This document shows, piece by piece, positions 8,131 through 18,285 of a DNA stretch of 64,000 bases (positions are counted from its first letter, which is position 1; every line of letters starts with the position of its first letter). A program made the translations under genes and the position numbers. The stretch is from assembly GCA_966210515.1 (NCBI GenBank), contig CBIHLM010000017.1:1-64000 (forward strand), in the 5' to 3' direction. This DNA comes from Paradesertivirga sp966210515. Its GTDB lineage: Bacteria > Bacteroidota > Bacteroidia > Sphingobacteriales > Sphingobacteriaceae. The notes under the pieces are model-generated. The model did no database searches. It was not told the origin of the DNA and saw only the letters and a list, made by a program, of their open reading frames with translations.

Positions 8131-9015
8131 ATGAGCCGAAGAATTTTAAAACACTCTTTTTCATTATTACACGTTGACCGTGTTAAACTAGACAACAAAT
8201 GGAACTATACCAACGTAATTAGTCCTTATTATCGCTTATACCTGATAGATGAAGGCGAAGGATTTATATCACACCTGGAAAACACGGTAAAGCTCGAAGC
8301 GGGTTATATATATCTTATCCCCAGCTTTACTTTATGTAATTTACACTGTTCTAGTTTTTTAAGCCAATACTTTGTACAGTTTTTTGAAGACTCGTCAGAC
8401 GGTATCTCCTTATTCTATAATAACCGAACACTGATGAAATTAAAGGCAAGTTCACTGGATGTTGAAAACTTCAAGAGATTACTTACTATCAATCCAGGCA
8501 GAGGTATTAACCGGTCTTACAATCCAAGAGTTTATGAGAAAAACGCATATTATAAAGAATACCAAGAGTTAAATAACATGCAAAGCATGTCTTCTTTTAT
8601 GGAAAGCCAGGGTATTATTTTGCAATTAACATCAAGATTCCTCACCTCAGAAACTTTTAAGCAAAATAAACTCTGCTCAATTTCTTCAAAAATTTTAGAT
8701 GCAATTAGTTACATTCAGCTTAACCTTCAACAGAATCTTACTGTTGCTTTCTTAGCAGAAAGGGCGAACCACCATCCTGACTATTTCTCGAGATTATTTT
8801 GTCAATACACAGGCGATCGGCCTTTATCTTATATCAATGACAAGCGTATTGAAAGGGCACAGTACCTAATCACAACAACCAACATGCCTTACAGTGATAT
8901 CGCAAAAGAAATAGGCTTTGAGCACCTGCCTTATTTTTCGAAGATTTTTAAAAAGCTTATAGGTATGACACCAAGTGAGTATAAAAGGAAAAACCAGAAT
9001 ATTAATACCGTTTAA
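8131..9015 (+). CDS. AraC-family transcriptional regulator
   Basis: With a start at ATG 8131 the product has 294 residues. An AraC-type N-terminal ligand/dimerisation region (YYRLYLIDEGEGFI) is followed by a C-terminal double helix-turn-helix of about 95 residues. That part carries LAERANHHPDYFSRLFCQYTG and YSDIAKEIGFEHLPYFSKIFKK, ending in MTPSEYKR. The frame is open upstream to GTG 8074, but codons there are homologous to the fucosidase remnant (VKRM..L), so I prefer the internal ATG. It sits at the head of the fucose-related locus and may control it. Other family members respond to sugars, but the ligand is not visible here. A hairpin terminator follows at 9080. Confidence 0.88.
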   Translation: MSRRILKHSFSLLHVDRVKLDNKWNYTNVISPYYRLYLIDEGEGFISHLENTVKLEAGYIYLIPSFTLCNLHCSSFLSQYFVQFFEDSSDGISLFYNNRTLMKLKASSLDVENFKRLLTINPGRGINRSYNPRVYEKNAYYKEYQELNNMQSMSSFMESQGIILQLTSRFLTSETFKQNKLCSISSKILDAISYIQLNLQQNLTVAFLAERANHHPDYFSRLFCQYTGDRPLSYINDKRIERAQYLITTTNMPYSDIAKEIGFEHLPYFSKIFKKLIGMTPSEYKRKNQNINTV

Positions 9016-9079
9016 AGGATTTGCCCTTAAAACTCGCTAAGACCGTTTGCAAATTGATATAAGTTCATAGAAGGAGCAT

Positions 9080-9102
9080 ACCTGAAAGGAAACATGTCAG
9101 GT
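9080..9102 (+). terminator. Terminator after the AraC gene
   Basis: ACCTGA (9080-9085) and TCAGGT (9097-9102) form a 6-bp stem followed by TTATTTTA. It lies 65 nt after the AraC stop. It is a weak but plausible intrinsic terminator. Confidence 0.45.
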
Positions 9103-9238
9103 TTATTTTAGCTGTCCTACTATCTTAAAAAAGACTCAATCCTTCTTCTCTCTGAATAATCCTTTATTATTGGGCATCATTCCTGTTACTGCTGAAATGT
9201 ATACGAATTGTCGTCAAAAATCTTCTGCTTTAATTGAA

Positions 9239-9269
9239 AAGGAGACTACCTCTTTAAAGTAGCCTCCTT
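9239..9269 (-). terminator. Terminator of the minus-strand SusCD operon
   Basis: AAGGAG-A-CTAC (9239-9249) pairs with GTAG-C-CTCCTT (9259-9269), a 10-bp stem with one internal mismatch. It lies 43 nt beyond the last stop of the operon, and on the minus strand TTTTCAATT follows. It is well placed to end transcription of the four-gene operon at 9313-16964. Confidence 0.6.
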
Positions 9270-9312
9270 ACAAAGTATTCTCATTTTCATGAATGTGTAG
9301 TGCTTACGGGTG

Positions 9313-10500
9313 CTAATCCTTAAAAAGCCTTACCTTACTTATCCTAAGACTGGTATTTCTATTCGTGGACATTGTAGCAACAAATCCCAGCGCGACCTCT
9401 TTTCTTTCTGTTAACACAAAAGAGACAGTTATATCTTTGCCGTTGAGAGAATTATTTGTCAGCCTATAAGAGCCTAAAGAGCCGGAAATAGCATTAACAT
9501 CGGGAAGCGAGTTTCCCAAAGCCACGCTTGCATATGTGGCCTCGCATGTTCCATGTAGATTCGAAACGGAACTTACAAAACGGTAAGAACCCGGATCTAA
9601 AATTAAAGTCTGAAAAATCTTACCGTTGTTTATTGCAGCATTACTTCCCCAATATTCAAAAGAAAGGAAGCCAGCGCCGGCTGTATTGTTATTGTCGAAG
9701 CCACCCAGCCCAGACTGGTTTTTTACAGGATCTGTAGTTATCCAATCTTGTAAAATCCCCCATCTTACCGGAACATTTACGCTCTTAAAGGGTGAACCAG
9801 CATTCTTCAAAGCTATCTCATTAATAGCTTGCAATTTGATGGCAGAATAGAATGTATCTATAGCATTGCTATCAGGTAAAAAAATAGTTCGATAGCTCAA
9901 AGGTTGACTGTAGTCATAATCGGGCAACAGGGTAGTATTACCCTCTGCAGGTATCGTAAATTTCCTGGCAAGTCCCGATTTATTCAAATAGCTTAACTCT
10001 ACTCCGACAGAGCTACTTTCCGAACTAAGCCAACCTATTGAACTTGAACCATCTTGTTCCAGACGTAACATTTTTAACACGCGGCTAAGCAATGCATTTT
10101 CATAAACATTGCCATAAACGGAGCCTGACACCAGAGATGCAATTGAAGAATTGCCATCCATATCAAAATTAAACAACTCAAAATTATAGTTGCCTTCTTC
10201 CAGGTTAGGAACTATTACCGAAAACACCCTTGCGCCAGAAACGTTAGTATTTACAGGAACATCTAAATATTTAGTCCGGTTATTCCAATATATCTTTGTT
10301 TTAACGATTTTAGGGTCTGCAATTAATCTCCAGCTTAACTTCACCCTATTCCTGCCAGGGTAAAGCTTGACAGAATCTGCTTTTGGCATATAAAGGATTT
10401 CTTTACCATTAGTAAATTTCTTGTATTCGTCCATCTTAGAACAGCTTGAAAAAAAAGCTGCCAGTAAGATGACTATATATACATATTTCAAAGTTTTCAT
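9313..10500 (-). CDS. DUF4998/DUF5013-type surface lipoprotein
   Basis: The 395-residue lipoprotein has a lipobox at Cys20 (AAFFSSC). The N-terminal half matches the DUF4998 pattern (YPGRNRVKLSWRLIADPKIVKTKIYWNN, fibronectin-like). The C-terminal half has a jelly-roll look with GILQDWITTDPVKNQSG and ILDPGSYRFVSSVS, as in DUF5013. Such proteins are encoded in polysaccharide utilisation loci and are thought to bind glycan at the cell surface. An in-frame ATG nine codons upstream (10527) would put a charged stretch before the signal peptide, so I use ATG 10500. It is the last gene of the operon with the SusC/SusD pair at 11798-16964. Confidence 0.8.
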   Translation of the reverse strand: MKTLKYVYIVILLAAFFSSCSKMDEYKKFTNGKEILYMPKADSVKLYPGRNRVKLSWRLIADPKIVKTKIYWNNRTKYLDVPVNTNVSGARVFSVIVPNLEEGNYNFELFNFDMDGNSSIASLVSGSVYGNVYENALLSRVLKMLRLEQDGSSSIGWLSSESSSVGVELSYLNKSGLARKFTIPAEGNTTLLPDYDYSQPLSYRTIFLPDSNAIDTFYSAIKLQAINEIALKNAGSPFKSVNVPVRWGILQDWITTDPVKNQSGLGGFDNNNTAGAGFLSFEYWGSNAAINNGKIFQTLILDPGSYRFVSSVSNLHGTCEATYASVALGNSLPDVNAISGSLGSYRLTNNSLNGKDITVSFVLTERKEVALGFVATMSTNRNTSLRISKVRLFKD

Positions 10501-10602
10501 CCGAATTAATTTGTCTTTAAGTGGCAATCAAGTACATACTTGATAGTTTTCCATTGAGTTATTTGTTTAAATAGAAAGAAAGGATTGAATTTCATTTTAC
10601 AA

Positions 10603-11781
10603 CTACTGATCGTTGCCATGAAAATTCATCTCCGAAATATGAGCGGCCAATCCTCCGGCTCCAACCCAGGCTTCCAAAATTCTCACTCGTATATACCGCA
10701 CTTTTGGTGCATCCAGCGGAACCGTAAATTCTTCTCCTCTAGCAGCTGCCTGTACATCTTCATTCATATTAGACCCTGAAGGCGACCCTGAAGGCTTAAC
10801 AGAGATGCAGGATTTAAGCATTACCCAATTATCCCAACTTCCATTTGAAGGAGGATTAGTTGAACCCCAAATTTCGTATCTCTTCGGATTGCCATGATTG
10901 TAGATCCAAACCCCTTGCCTTTGCCAAAGTGTAAAACGGCTTAATTTTGCGGTAACACCTAAATCAAAGGTGATATGCATTGGCATTCCTACATCCGCCG
11001 AATGCCACATGTTACCTTCGGCGGTAATCTTGCCATCCCACATTCCCGGCATGGACAGTCCCCATCCGGTTGGCGCATCAGTGGGCAATGACACGGTTCT
11101 GAATTTGGTTCTGTCCAATAATTTTTCATAGATAGGGGTTAATGCTTTCTTCAGGGTGTCAGTCCGGTTACTCCACCGGTCCCTGATATATACCCCAAAA
11201 ACCGTTTCTTTCGATTCAAATCCACGTGATGCAAAGTTGACATTCTTTTGTTTGGTGTAATATGTCTCTTTAAGGTTCATATTACCGGTTGAATCCTTGA
11301 AGCAAATAACGACAGCGACTTCAGCCTCCGTTGGATTATCAAACTGTATATTAATGCCGCCAAAATCTTCTGCAAGACGCATGTTTTTGTAAATTCCCAG
11401 AATTGGGGGTTCCAGAGGCTTCACCTGGACAACTACAGGCGCCGATCTGTTTTCACTACGATCTACAGCATACAGGTTGACATTATACACGGAAGTATCA
11501 GCAAAACCATTAACAATTAACGTACTCGTATAAGATGAAGCTTTGCTCTGGATTAACTTCCCATACTTGTTTGTATACTCGGCAACGACGTATAAAAGGT
11601 CCTTATCCGTTGGTAAGGAATAAGCTATTTTAACCGCCCCGGCCTGGCTTTCAACTACCGGGTTTGCAATAGTACCGGGAGCAGACTTGTCGCTTTCAAT
11701 AGCCTTCAGTTCATCTTCTTTGCAATTGCTGAATGCAATGGCAATAAGTATGAATAAAACAAAAAATACATTTCTTTTCAT
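10603..11781 (-). CDS. DUF4959/DUF5126/DUF5000-type surface glycan-binding lipoprotein
   Basis: The 392-residue lipoprotein has Cys20 after a hydrophobic leader (AFSNC). A fibronectin-III-like DUF4959 segment (about 30-125) contains PGTIANPVVESQAGAVKIAYS. A DUF5126-like middle contains FGGINIQFDNPTEAEVAV. The C-terminal DUF5000 galactose-binding-like domain (about 245-390) has MWDGKITAEGNMWHS and ITFDLGVTAKLSRFTLWQR and ends with ISEMNFHGND. The last part resembles F5/8 type C carbohydrate-binding folds. It lies 17 nt after susD at 11798 in the transcription direction and is surely in the same operon. Its role is probably cell-surface glycan capture. Confidence 0.85.
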   Translation of the reverse strand: MKRNVFFVLFILIAIAFSNCKEDELKAIESDKSAPGTIANPVVESQAGAVKIAYSLPTDKDLLYVVAEYTNKYGKLIQSKASSYTSTLIVNGFADTSVYNVNLYAVDRSENRSAPVVVQVKPLEPPILGIYKNMRLAEDFGGINIQFDNPTEAEVAVVICFKDSTGNMNLKETYYTKQKNVNFASRGFESKETVFGVYIRDRWSNRTDTLKKALTPIYEKLLDRTKFRTVSLPTDAPTGWGLSMPGMWDGKITAEGNMWHSADVGMPMHITFDLGVTAKLSRFTLWQRQGVWIYNHGNPKRYEIWGSTNPPSNGSWDNWVMLKSCISVKPSGSPSGSNMNEDVQAAARGEEFTVPLDAPKVRYIRVRILEAWVGAGGLAAHISEMNFHGNDQ

Positions 11782-11797
11782 TTCTTTAAGTTTTAAA

Positions 11798-13699
11798 TTA
11801 CCATCCTTGGTTTTGAAGTATGTTCGGGTTAACGATAATATCGTGCTCCCTTATTGGCCAGAAATAATCTCTGGGGGCGATGAACTTCTGACTATAAAGC
11901 AATTTCGGTCTGTAATAGGCAGCTTCCTCAGCCTGCTCGATATCCCAGCCTGCTACCGAGGCGTTCAAGGCAGCCGAAGCTTCTTTCCATCTGCGCAAAT
12001 CCCAAAAACGTTGACCTTCAAATGCCAGTTCGATCGCTCTCTCCCGATGAATAATTTCTCTCAGGCCCTCTTTGGTAGTGAATTTTGTAGGATTTGTAGA
12101 GAAGTTTGTCCATGAATTTTCCACTGTTGGAAGACCGGATCTGCTTCTAACTTTATTTAGATATTCCAACGCCTCAGCGTAAGGCTTGCCTGATTCATTC
12201 AATGCCTCCGCATATAACAGGTATAAATCAGCGAGGCGAATCATAGGCCAGGGATAGAGTTCTGTAGTGTATGCCTGTCCATCCTGAATCACAAACTTCC
12301 AGTTAACAAGTTTTTTTGTAAAGTAGCCTGTAATTGAGTATCCAAAAGCTGACTTTCTGGATTGCGCCTGTCCTAGTTTTGCTTTTACATCCCAGGTCCG
12401 GTTCTGCATATACCATATAGAGCCATCAAATGCCATGTCTGCATAAAACCGTGCTTCCCTGTTAAAATGCAGGTATGCGGTAGTATAGCCGTTTAGAATA
12501 TAGTTTTTATCATTCCCTTCAGCTTTTTTAAGACTGTACCTTTCTGCATAATCCCATTCTTTATCCTCTGTGATGGGCACTCCGTTTTCGGTATAAAACA
12601 GTTCAGCCATTTTCAAGGTGGGGGCCAGTTGTCCCAGCGCAGATTCGTTGGTGGTTCTGCCTGGATCAAGCCTTGGCATTGCCTGTGTCTGAATTCTACC
12701 CAGCTGCGAGTTGCTATATCCCCAAATCAGTTCAGCGTTCCATGGCTCGGTCACGCTATTGCGGATAGTCATTTGTCTTTTGAGTGTATCCGGAATGTTT
12801 ACCAGGCTGCTGTTGAATTCATAAAGCTTTAATCCGGCCGTTTCGCATTCTGTAATCGCTTCCTTGCAGGCCTTTGCGGCCTGTACCCATTTTTCAGCAT
12901 CGTACTGTGTGTTGAAAAGCTGCGAGCCGTCTGCATTCTTCAACTGTCCATAATCTGAATTGCCATTAAATAAAGGGCTGGCAGCCATAACCAGAGTCTT
13001 AGCTTTGAGAGACAGCGCGGCGGGCTTAGTTGCATGCCCAAGCTCTGAAGAACGGTTGGCTATTTTTGATGGAAGATTAGTAGCTGCAGAATCTAATAAT
13101 GCAACTATATAATTAACCACCTTGTCAACAGGGTCCCGTCTAACCCGTACTTCTTCGGTTGAAGCCGAAATGGGAATATTTTTATCAATAACATGTATCG
13201 GTCCATACATCCTTAGAAGATAAAAATGGTAGTACGCCTTTAAAAACTGTACTTCTCCAATCCATCTCGTTTTCATTACCGGATCGAGGTCAACCACTTT
13301 ATCGACATTGTCGAGAAAAATATTACAGTCACGCAGTGCCCTGAACAACGGCTGACCTCCGCGGTTTCCATCCCAATAATTTAAGAAAGGATCAACGATG
13401 TTCTGGTTTCCTCGTGCAATTTGTTGCGGATCTACCGGAAGACGGCTTAGCGAAGTAATAGGCCAGTATGTCCAAAATTCGTCTCCAGCCAAAATAGCCG
13501 GATTAACATAGATGTCACTCTCATTTGGAAGATATGAGTAACAGGTGAACAGAAATTTTTCTGCCTCTATACGGTTCGTGAAAGCATTGTCGATTGTTGC
13601 CACATTATCAGGCACCACATCTAAAAAATCGTTCTTACAAGATGACATGATAGCCATGCACAGAACCAGAATTTGTATTTTGATATTTCGAATTGCCAT
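11798..13699 (-). CDS. SusD/RagB nutrient-binding lipoprotein (second pair)
   Basis: With ATG 13699 the product has 633 residues and a lipobox at Cys21 (MAIMSSC), followed by KNDFLDVVPDN. SusD features include FRALRDCNIFLDNVDKV, GEVQFLKAYYHFYLLRMYGPI and the C-terminal HRERAIELAFEGQRFWDLRRWK. The frame is open 42 codons further upstream, but that extension overlaps the SusC stop and lacks a signal peptide at its front. It pairs with the SusC at 13761-16964. At over 600 residues it is in the long SusD subgroup, which often pairs with receptors for complex glycans. Neighbouring fucosidase and GH97 genes suggest a fucosylated or galactosylated glycan. Confidence 0.93.
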   Translation of the reverse strand: MAIRNIKIQILVLCMAIMSSCKNDFLDVVPDNVATIDNAFTNRIEAEKFLFTCYSYLPNESDIYVNPAILAGDEFWTYWPITSLSRLPVDPQQIARGNQNIVDPFLNYWDGNRGGQPLFRALRDCNIFLDNVDKVVDLDPVMKTRWIGEVQFLKAYYHFYLLRMYGPIHVIDKNIPISASTEEVRVRRDPVDKVVNYIVALLDSAATNLPSKIANRSSELGHATKPAALSLKAKTLVMAASPLFNGNSDYGQLKNADGSQLFNTQYDAEKWVQAAKACKEAITECETAGLKLYEFNSSLVNIPDTLKRQMTIRNSVTEPWNAELIWGYSNSQLGRIQTQAMPRLDPGRTTNESALGQLAPTLKMAELFYTENGVPITEDKEWDYAERYSLKKAEGNDKNYILNGYTTAYLHFNREARFYADMAFDGSIWYMQNRTWDVKAKLGQAQSRKSAFGYSITGYFTKKLVNWKFVIQDGQAYTTELYPWPMIRLADLYLLYAEALNESGKPYAEALEYLNKVRSRSGLPTVENSWTNFSTNPTKFTTKEGLREIIHRERAIELAFEGQRFWDLRRWKEASAALNASVAGWDIEQAEEAAYYRPKLLYSQKFIAPRDYFWPIREHDIIVNPNILQNQGW

Positions 13700-13760
13700 G
13701 TAATTATTTTTTGATTTGGATTCTGTAAAACATTCCTTTACAGGGTTAATTTCTCTGATT

Positions 13761-16700
13761 TTAGAAGCCAATCTGTACTCCCATGTTAAAAACCCTTTGA
13801 ACAGGATACCCAAGACCATCGCCACCCATTTCTATGTCCCAAAGTTTAAATCCGCTTAGTGTAGCCAGATTAATTCCGCTCACATACAGCCTTGCATTAT
13901 TTCCATGCCATCTGCTAACAAGCTTTTTAGGCAGCGAATAGCCCAGCTCAACAGTTTTAAGCCTTAGGAACGCTCCGTTGCGCATAAACCAGGAATTGCT
14001 TTGGGTATTGTTGGTATTAATGGTGTTGCTTAACCTGGGCCATAAAGCATAAAGATTACGGTTTTCTTCAGACCAGTAGTTGTCGGCATAGGCTTGCAGC
14101 ATTGCGGTACTGTTAACAAAGGGGGCCGTTGAAGTGGCATTTATCCAAAAGGAAGAACGGGCAGAACCCTGGCAAAAAGCTGAAATATCAAAGTTCTTGA
14201 TTCCATAAGAAAAACCAAATCCATAGATAATTTCAGGAACGGTAGGAAGCCCTAACGGTACCTGATCCAGGTTTGTTATCTGGCCATCTCCGTTTACGTC
14301 CCTGTATTTAATATCTCCACCTCTATATTCTCCGAAATTTTGTTTGGGAGAATTGGCTACTTCTTCATCATCAACGAAAAGCCTTTCAGCAATCAATCCA
14401 TAAACCTGATTCAGGGAGTTTCCTGGGTGCAGCTTATATTTCTCATTATATTCGGGCTCTTCATATTTTAGAAATTCACTTTGTGCGTACGTAAAATTGC
14501 CATGAACTTTTAACCAGGAAGAATTTGCAAAGTTCTTAGTGTAATCTGATGAGATATCAATACCCTGTGCTTTGGCTTCTCCAACATTGGCCCTAACGTT
14601 TGCAGACAAGCCCATTGTTGTGGGAATGGCAGCCCTGTCCATTAAGATGTTTTTCCGGTGTTCGGTAAAATAGTCAACCTGAAGCTCTAATGAGTTAAAA
14701 AGGTTAAGCTCTATCCCTGTGTTAAATTTCCTTGCTTTTTCCCAGGTAATATTAACGTTATCGTATCGGTTAACGGTGATTCCGCTTTTCGCATAGTTGA
14801 AATTCTCGCCAAAAGCGAATCCCTTGCTCCAGTCGTTCATGTTCACTTCCGAAAGGTAAAAGAAGCGGTCATCTGCACTTCCAATGGCATCGTTTCCAAC
14901 CAGCCCATAGGTAGCTTTCAACTTTAATTTACCGATTGTGTTCCTTAAGCCATCCCAGAACTTTTCGTTAGAAACATACCAGCCCAAGCCAGCAGCTGGG
15001 AACAAGCCATATCGCTGGGATTTGTAAAAGCGCTCAGAGCCGTTGTATCCGAAATTTAATTCAGCCAGGTATCGGTTATCAAAACCATAAGTAAACCTAC
15101 CGGAGACTCCCTGGTTGCGGTAAGGAAGTGACTTTTGGAGGGTGCCCTGGTTAGCAAGCAACTGTGCTCGCCTCTGGTATACTAACAAACCTGAAACATC
15201 GTGTCTTTTAGCAAAGGTTTTGTTGTAATTAACAGCCGCCTCCATGTAAGTGGTAGTGGTGATATCCTTTGAGCCTTCGTTGAAATTTAAATACTCTGTT
15301 GCGGACCCTTCATTTAGTAAATTTAAAACATAGTTGTCTGCCTGATTATTAGCTCCGGCTGCTGCATAAAAAAAAGGATTATAATTTCTGGTAACATCGA
15401 AATAAGCATAGCGCGAGGTGTTGAACATACCGCGTGCCGAAAGCCCCGGAGTAATAAATGAAAAGTTCTGTTTAAGCTCGAACTGCGCATTCATTGTGGA
15501 GCGGGAATAATCCTTATATCCCTTCACCATATCGGCATATGGATTGGTATAGTTGGGAGAAAAGTTACTACCCGAACCTGAGTTACCAAACAAAATATGG
15601 TTAACATTTGGCATAGCTGAAGCCGGATAAAAAGCCGGAAATAATACCGGATTTGAGCGTACAATCTTGTTATAAACTCCCTTTCCACCATCGATCGGAC
15701 CATTGTAATCGTCAAATGAACCGGACAATCTGACAATGCCTTCTGTGGTATTCGATAAATTAACATTAACGTTCGACCTGAGCTGATAAGACTTAAGGTT
15801 GATATTCGTATTAAAATTATTCCGCTTGTCTATTTTTAGATTCCCGTTATCATCGTTTATAGTTCCGGCGATATAGTACCTTGCAATTTTACCACCACCG
15901 TTGGCACTGAAATTAAAGCGCTGATTTGTAGTATAATCCCTTATTAACATATCCATCCAGTTAACCGCTGGATAGACCATTGAATTGCTGCCAGCAATCG
16001 TCTGGTCTATTTTATTCTGCGAATAAGGCAGCAATCCCAAGGGATTGCGAGTTAAAACCGACTCGTTTTCCAATAACATATACTGAACCGGGTCAACAAA
16101 ATCAATATTCCTGATATTGGAAGAAACTGAGTTTTCATATCTGATAGATATTTTTGCCGGACCCTCAACCCCTGCTTTAGTGGTTATCAATATTACACCG
16201 TTTGCTCCCCTCGCCCCGTAGAGGGAAGTTGCAGTTGCATCTTTCATAATTGAAAAACTGCTGATATCATCAGGCTGCATCCTGGCCAGGTCGGTCGAAG
16301 TAACTTCAATACCATCAATTAAAATAAGGGGGTCTTTTTTGTACCCGAAGGTGGTTACTCCCCTGATGAAAAAAGAGGCATTGTCTTGCCCGGGCTCGCC
16401 ACTTCTTTGGTAAGCAATTACACCTGCCAATTTACCAGCCAATGCAGTTGTAAGGTTACTAGAAGCTACTTTTAACTCTTTAGGGTTGATAGTTTCAATA
16501 GAGCTCACCATACTGGATTTTTTCTGGGTACCAAAAGCAACAATTGCCACTTCATTTAACTGGTTTGATACGGGTTCCATTACCGCATTTATAGTGCTCT
16601 CGCCTGCTATCCTAACCTCCATTGGCTTGTAGCCTACCATGGTAAAAATGAGAGTACCATTAGCCGGGGCCTTCATAGTATAAAAACCTTTATCATTGGT

Positions 16701-16964
16701 TGTGGTGCCAACTTTAGGGTTATTTTTTAAAACCACAGATACTCCGGGCAGGATGCCATCTTTGTCTCTAACAACTCCTTTAATGGTAATATCTTCAATG
16801 AAATAGTGATTAATTGCCTTACTACCCTCTGCGTTTGACAAGCTAGAACAGCCGATCACTAACAGAAAGGGTAATACAGAGGATTTCAGAATTTTTACTA
16901 AATTCCTTAACAGAGTTAACTGCAAATAATATCTGCCGTTACTCTTTAATAACGAAAATGTCAT
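13761..16964 (-). CDS. SusC/RagA TonB-linked outer membrane receptor (no STN domain)
   Basis: The 1067-residue protein has an N-terminal leader, a carboxypeptidase-regulatory-like domain (about 60-140, IKGVVRDKDGILPGVSVVLK), a plug with AFGTQKKSSMVSSIETI and the SusC motif MKDATATSLYGARGANGVI. A barrel runs to the C-terminal FNMGVQIGF. Unlike the receptor at 2597 it has no STN domain, so it should not signal through a FecR. Regulation is therefore likely to be by the AraC gene or another factor. The four genes 16964 to 9313 run on one strand with short gaps. The N-terminal leader is long for a signal peptide. An internal start is possible. Confidence 0.93.
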   Translation of the reverse strand: MTFSLLKSNGRYYLQLTLLRNLVKILKSSVLPFLLVIGCSSLSNAEGSKAINHYFIEDITIKGVVRDKDGILPGVSVVLKNNPKVGTTTNDKGFYTMKAPANGTLIFTMVGYKPMEVRIAGESTINAVMEPVSNQLNEVAIVAFGTQKKSSMVSSIETINPKELKVASSNLTTALAGKLAGVIAYQRSGEPGQDNASFFIRGVTTFGYKKDPLILIDGIEVTSTDLARMQPDDISSFSIMKDATATSLYGARGANGVILITTKAGVEGPAKISIRYENSVSSNIRNIDFVDPVQYMLLENESVLTRNPLGLLPYSQNKIDQTIAGSNSMVYPAVNWMDMLIRDYTTNQRFNFSANGGGKIARYYIAGTINDDNGNLKIDKRNNFNTNINLKSYQLRSNVNVNLSNTTEGIVRLSGSFDDYNGPIDGGKGVYNKIVRSNPVLFPAFYPASAMPNVNHILFGNSGSGSNFSPNYTNPYADMVKGYKDYSRSTMNAQFELKQNFSFITPGLSARGMFNTSRYAYFDVTRNYNPFFYAAAGANNQADNYVLNLLNEGSATEYLNFNEGSKDITTTTYMEAAVNYNKTFAKRHDVSGLLVYQRRAQLLANQGTLQKSLPYRNQGVSGRFTYGFDNRYLAELNFGYNGSERFYKSQRYGLFPAAGLGWYVSNEKFWDGLRNTIGKLKLKATYGLVGNDAIGSADDRFFYLSEVNMNDWSKGFAFGENFNYAKSGITVNRYDNVNITWEKARKFNTGIELNLFNSLELQVDYFTEHRKNILMDRAAIPTTMGLSANVRANVGEAKAQGIDISSDYTKNFANSSWLKVHGNFTYAQSEFLKYEEPEYNEKYKLHPGNSLNQVYGLIAERLFVDDEEVANSPKQNFGEYRGGDIKYRDVNGDGQITNLDQVPLGLPTVPEIIYGFGFSYGIKNFDISAFCQGSARSSFWINATSTAPFVNSTAMLQAYADNYWSEENRNLYALWPRLSNTINTNNTQSNSWFMRNGAFLRLKTVELGYSLPKKLVSRWHGNNARLYVSGINLATLSGFKLWDIEMGGDGLGYPVQRVFNMGVQIGF

Positions 16965-17009
16965 AGATTTACATTGGTTTTTTGAATGAGTATTGCTTAT
17001 TTGAAGCCG

Positions 17010-17049
17010 AGGCCAGAATATTCATTTTTGACGGGTGAGTTTCTGGCCT
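17010..17049 (-). promoter_or_regulatory. Leader hairpin upstream of the minus-strand susC
   Basis: AGGCCAGAA (17010-17018) and TTCTGGCCT (17041-17049) form a perfect 9-bp stem with a 22-nt loop, 45 nt upstream of the susC start. On the minus strand it precedes the gene just as the hairpin at 2498-2524 precedes the other susC. The two stems differ in sequence but sit in equivalent positions. Confidence 0.45.
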
Positions 17050-18181
17050 TTTAAAGCCCAGGCTGCAAGGGCTGCGTAATTACGTTGGATAAAGTTGTAG
17101 CATGGTCTAATTGTTAGTTATAGTTAGGTTTCTCTGAGCAAGTAAAATCCTTGAAAGTTGCTGCACTGTTTCATCTTAGTGTGGCTAATCATTAAAAGGC
17201 GGCTCATTATTTTCTAAAATTAGACACTCATTTCTCCAAACAATTGCCTTAACTAGACTTTTTTTTACACAAACCCGACCACATTAAATGCCATCTATTC
17301 TAACAAACACTACCGGGAAACCTTCTTTATTGTATAATCCGATTTGAGAACGATCACTCAAAACGTAGTAGTGCTTCGGACTTCTATAGAGGAAATGGCA
17401 AGGATAATGAGTTTATCAATTATCATTGTCAATTAGAATTCCCTCACTACATCTTTGATAAATTGACAGCGATACTGTAGAGATTGTTGAACTCAAGGAG
17501 CAGGCTGATATATCGATGAAAGTTGTTAGACCAGAATACGAATCCTTTTTTATTTGCTAAACTTTCTTGATGTGGCATTCTCCAATCATTTGAGCGGAGT
17601 GAGAAAAGCCGTAGGCGTTTGGCTTCTTTTCCCCGATTCACATTAAAGGAATTATTAAAGCCTGCTCCGGGGAGAAGCAGGGCTTTAAACCAACTAACCA
17701 ATATAAAAGATTAACCAATTTTATTTATGATATTGTGTAAAATGAACACGACTATATAGAATCTTCGACAATAGTAACTGCTTTCTGCGGCTCTGATCAT
17801 TCTTACAAATTTCTACATATTCAAATCTCCACAATTACTCAAAACAGGCTTTTTTTTATACAAATCCTGCGCTCTGTAGGTTCTGTTGTGGAATTGGGTT
17901 TTAACTGAATAAAAAAGCACGTCGGCTATTCTTCAGAATAAATTCTAAAGATTTATAGTTAGATATAAAAAAATAGGGGAACTTTTTTATTAGGTCTCTC
18001 AAAGAGAACAGGCAAAACCGATTATGGATTAATCAAAGATCTGTTTAAAAGTCGCCCGATCTTCCGCTTTTAATAAGATTAAGGACAAGATTCCCGCCAG
18101 CCGCACAATTAATTAGTGTTCGAGGTGAAAATCGGAGGTCGTTATGCTTGAATATGTCGGTTATATATAAAATAAAGTCTG

Positions 18182-18263
18182 GTTGGTGTAACCCAGTTAG
18201 GGTGCAGCTATTTAAATTTGTTTAAGCAAGTAGCCTTAAGGAAGTAGTTTGCTTGCCACCAAC
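18182..18263. repeat. Nested inverted repeats
   Basis: An outer pair GTTGGTG (18182-18188) / CACCAAC (18257-18263) encloses an inner pair AAGCAA (18224-18229) / TTGCTT (18249-18254), with palindrome CCTTAAGG at 18233-18240 inside. The nesting suggests a foldable RNA or a protein-binding site upstream of the mutarotase gene. Confidence 0.35.
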
Positions 18264-18285
18264 GTTATTTGTAAAGCCCGATTAT

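Noticed and set aside
13700..13825. Upstream extension of the second SusD gene
   Set aside because: It would overlap the SusC stop and place 42 residues before a good lipoprotein signal peptide.
17447..17701. 84-codon minus-strand frame as a gene
   Set aside because: No signal peptide, domain or family feature is visible, and it sits in decayed intergenic DNA. Kept as an observation only.
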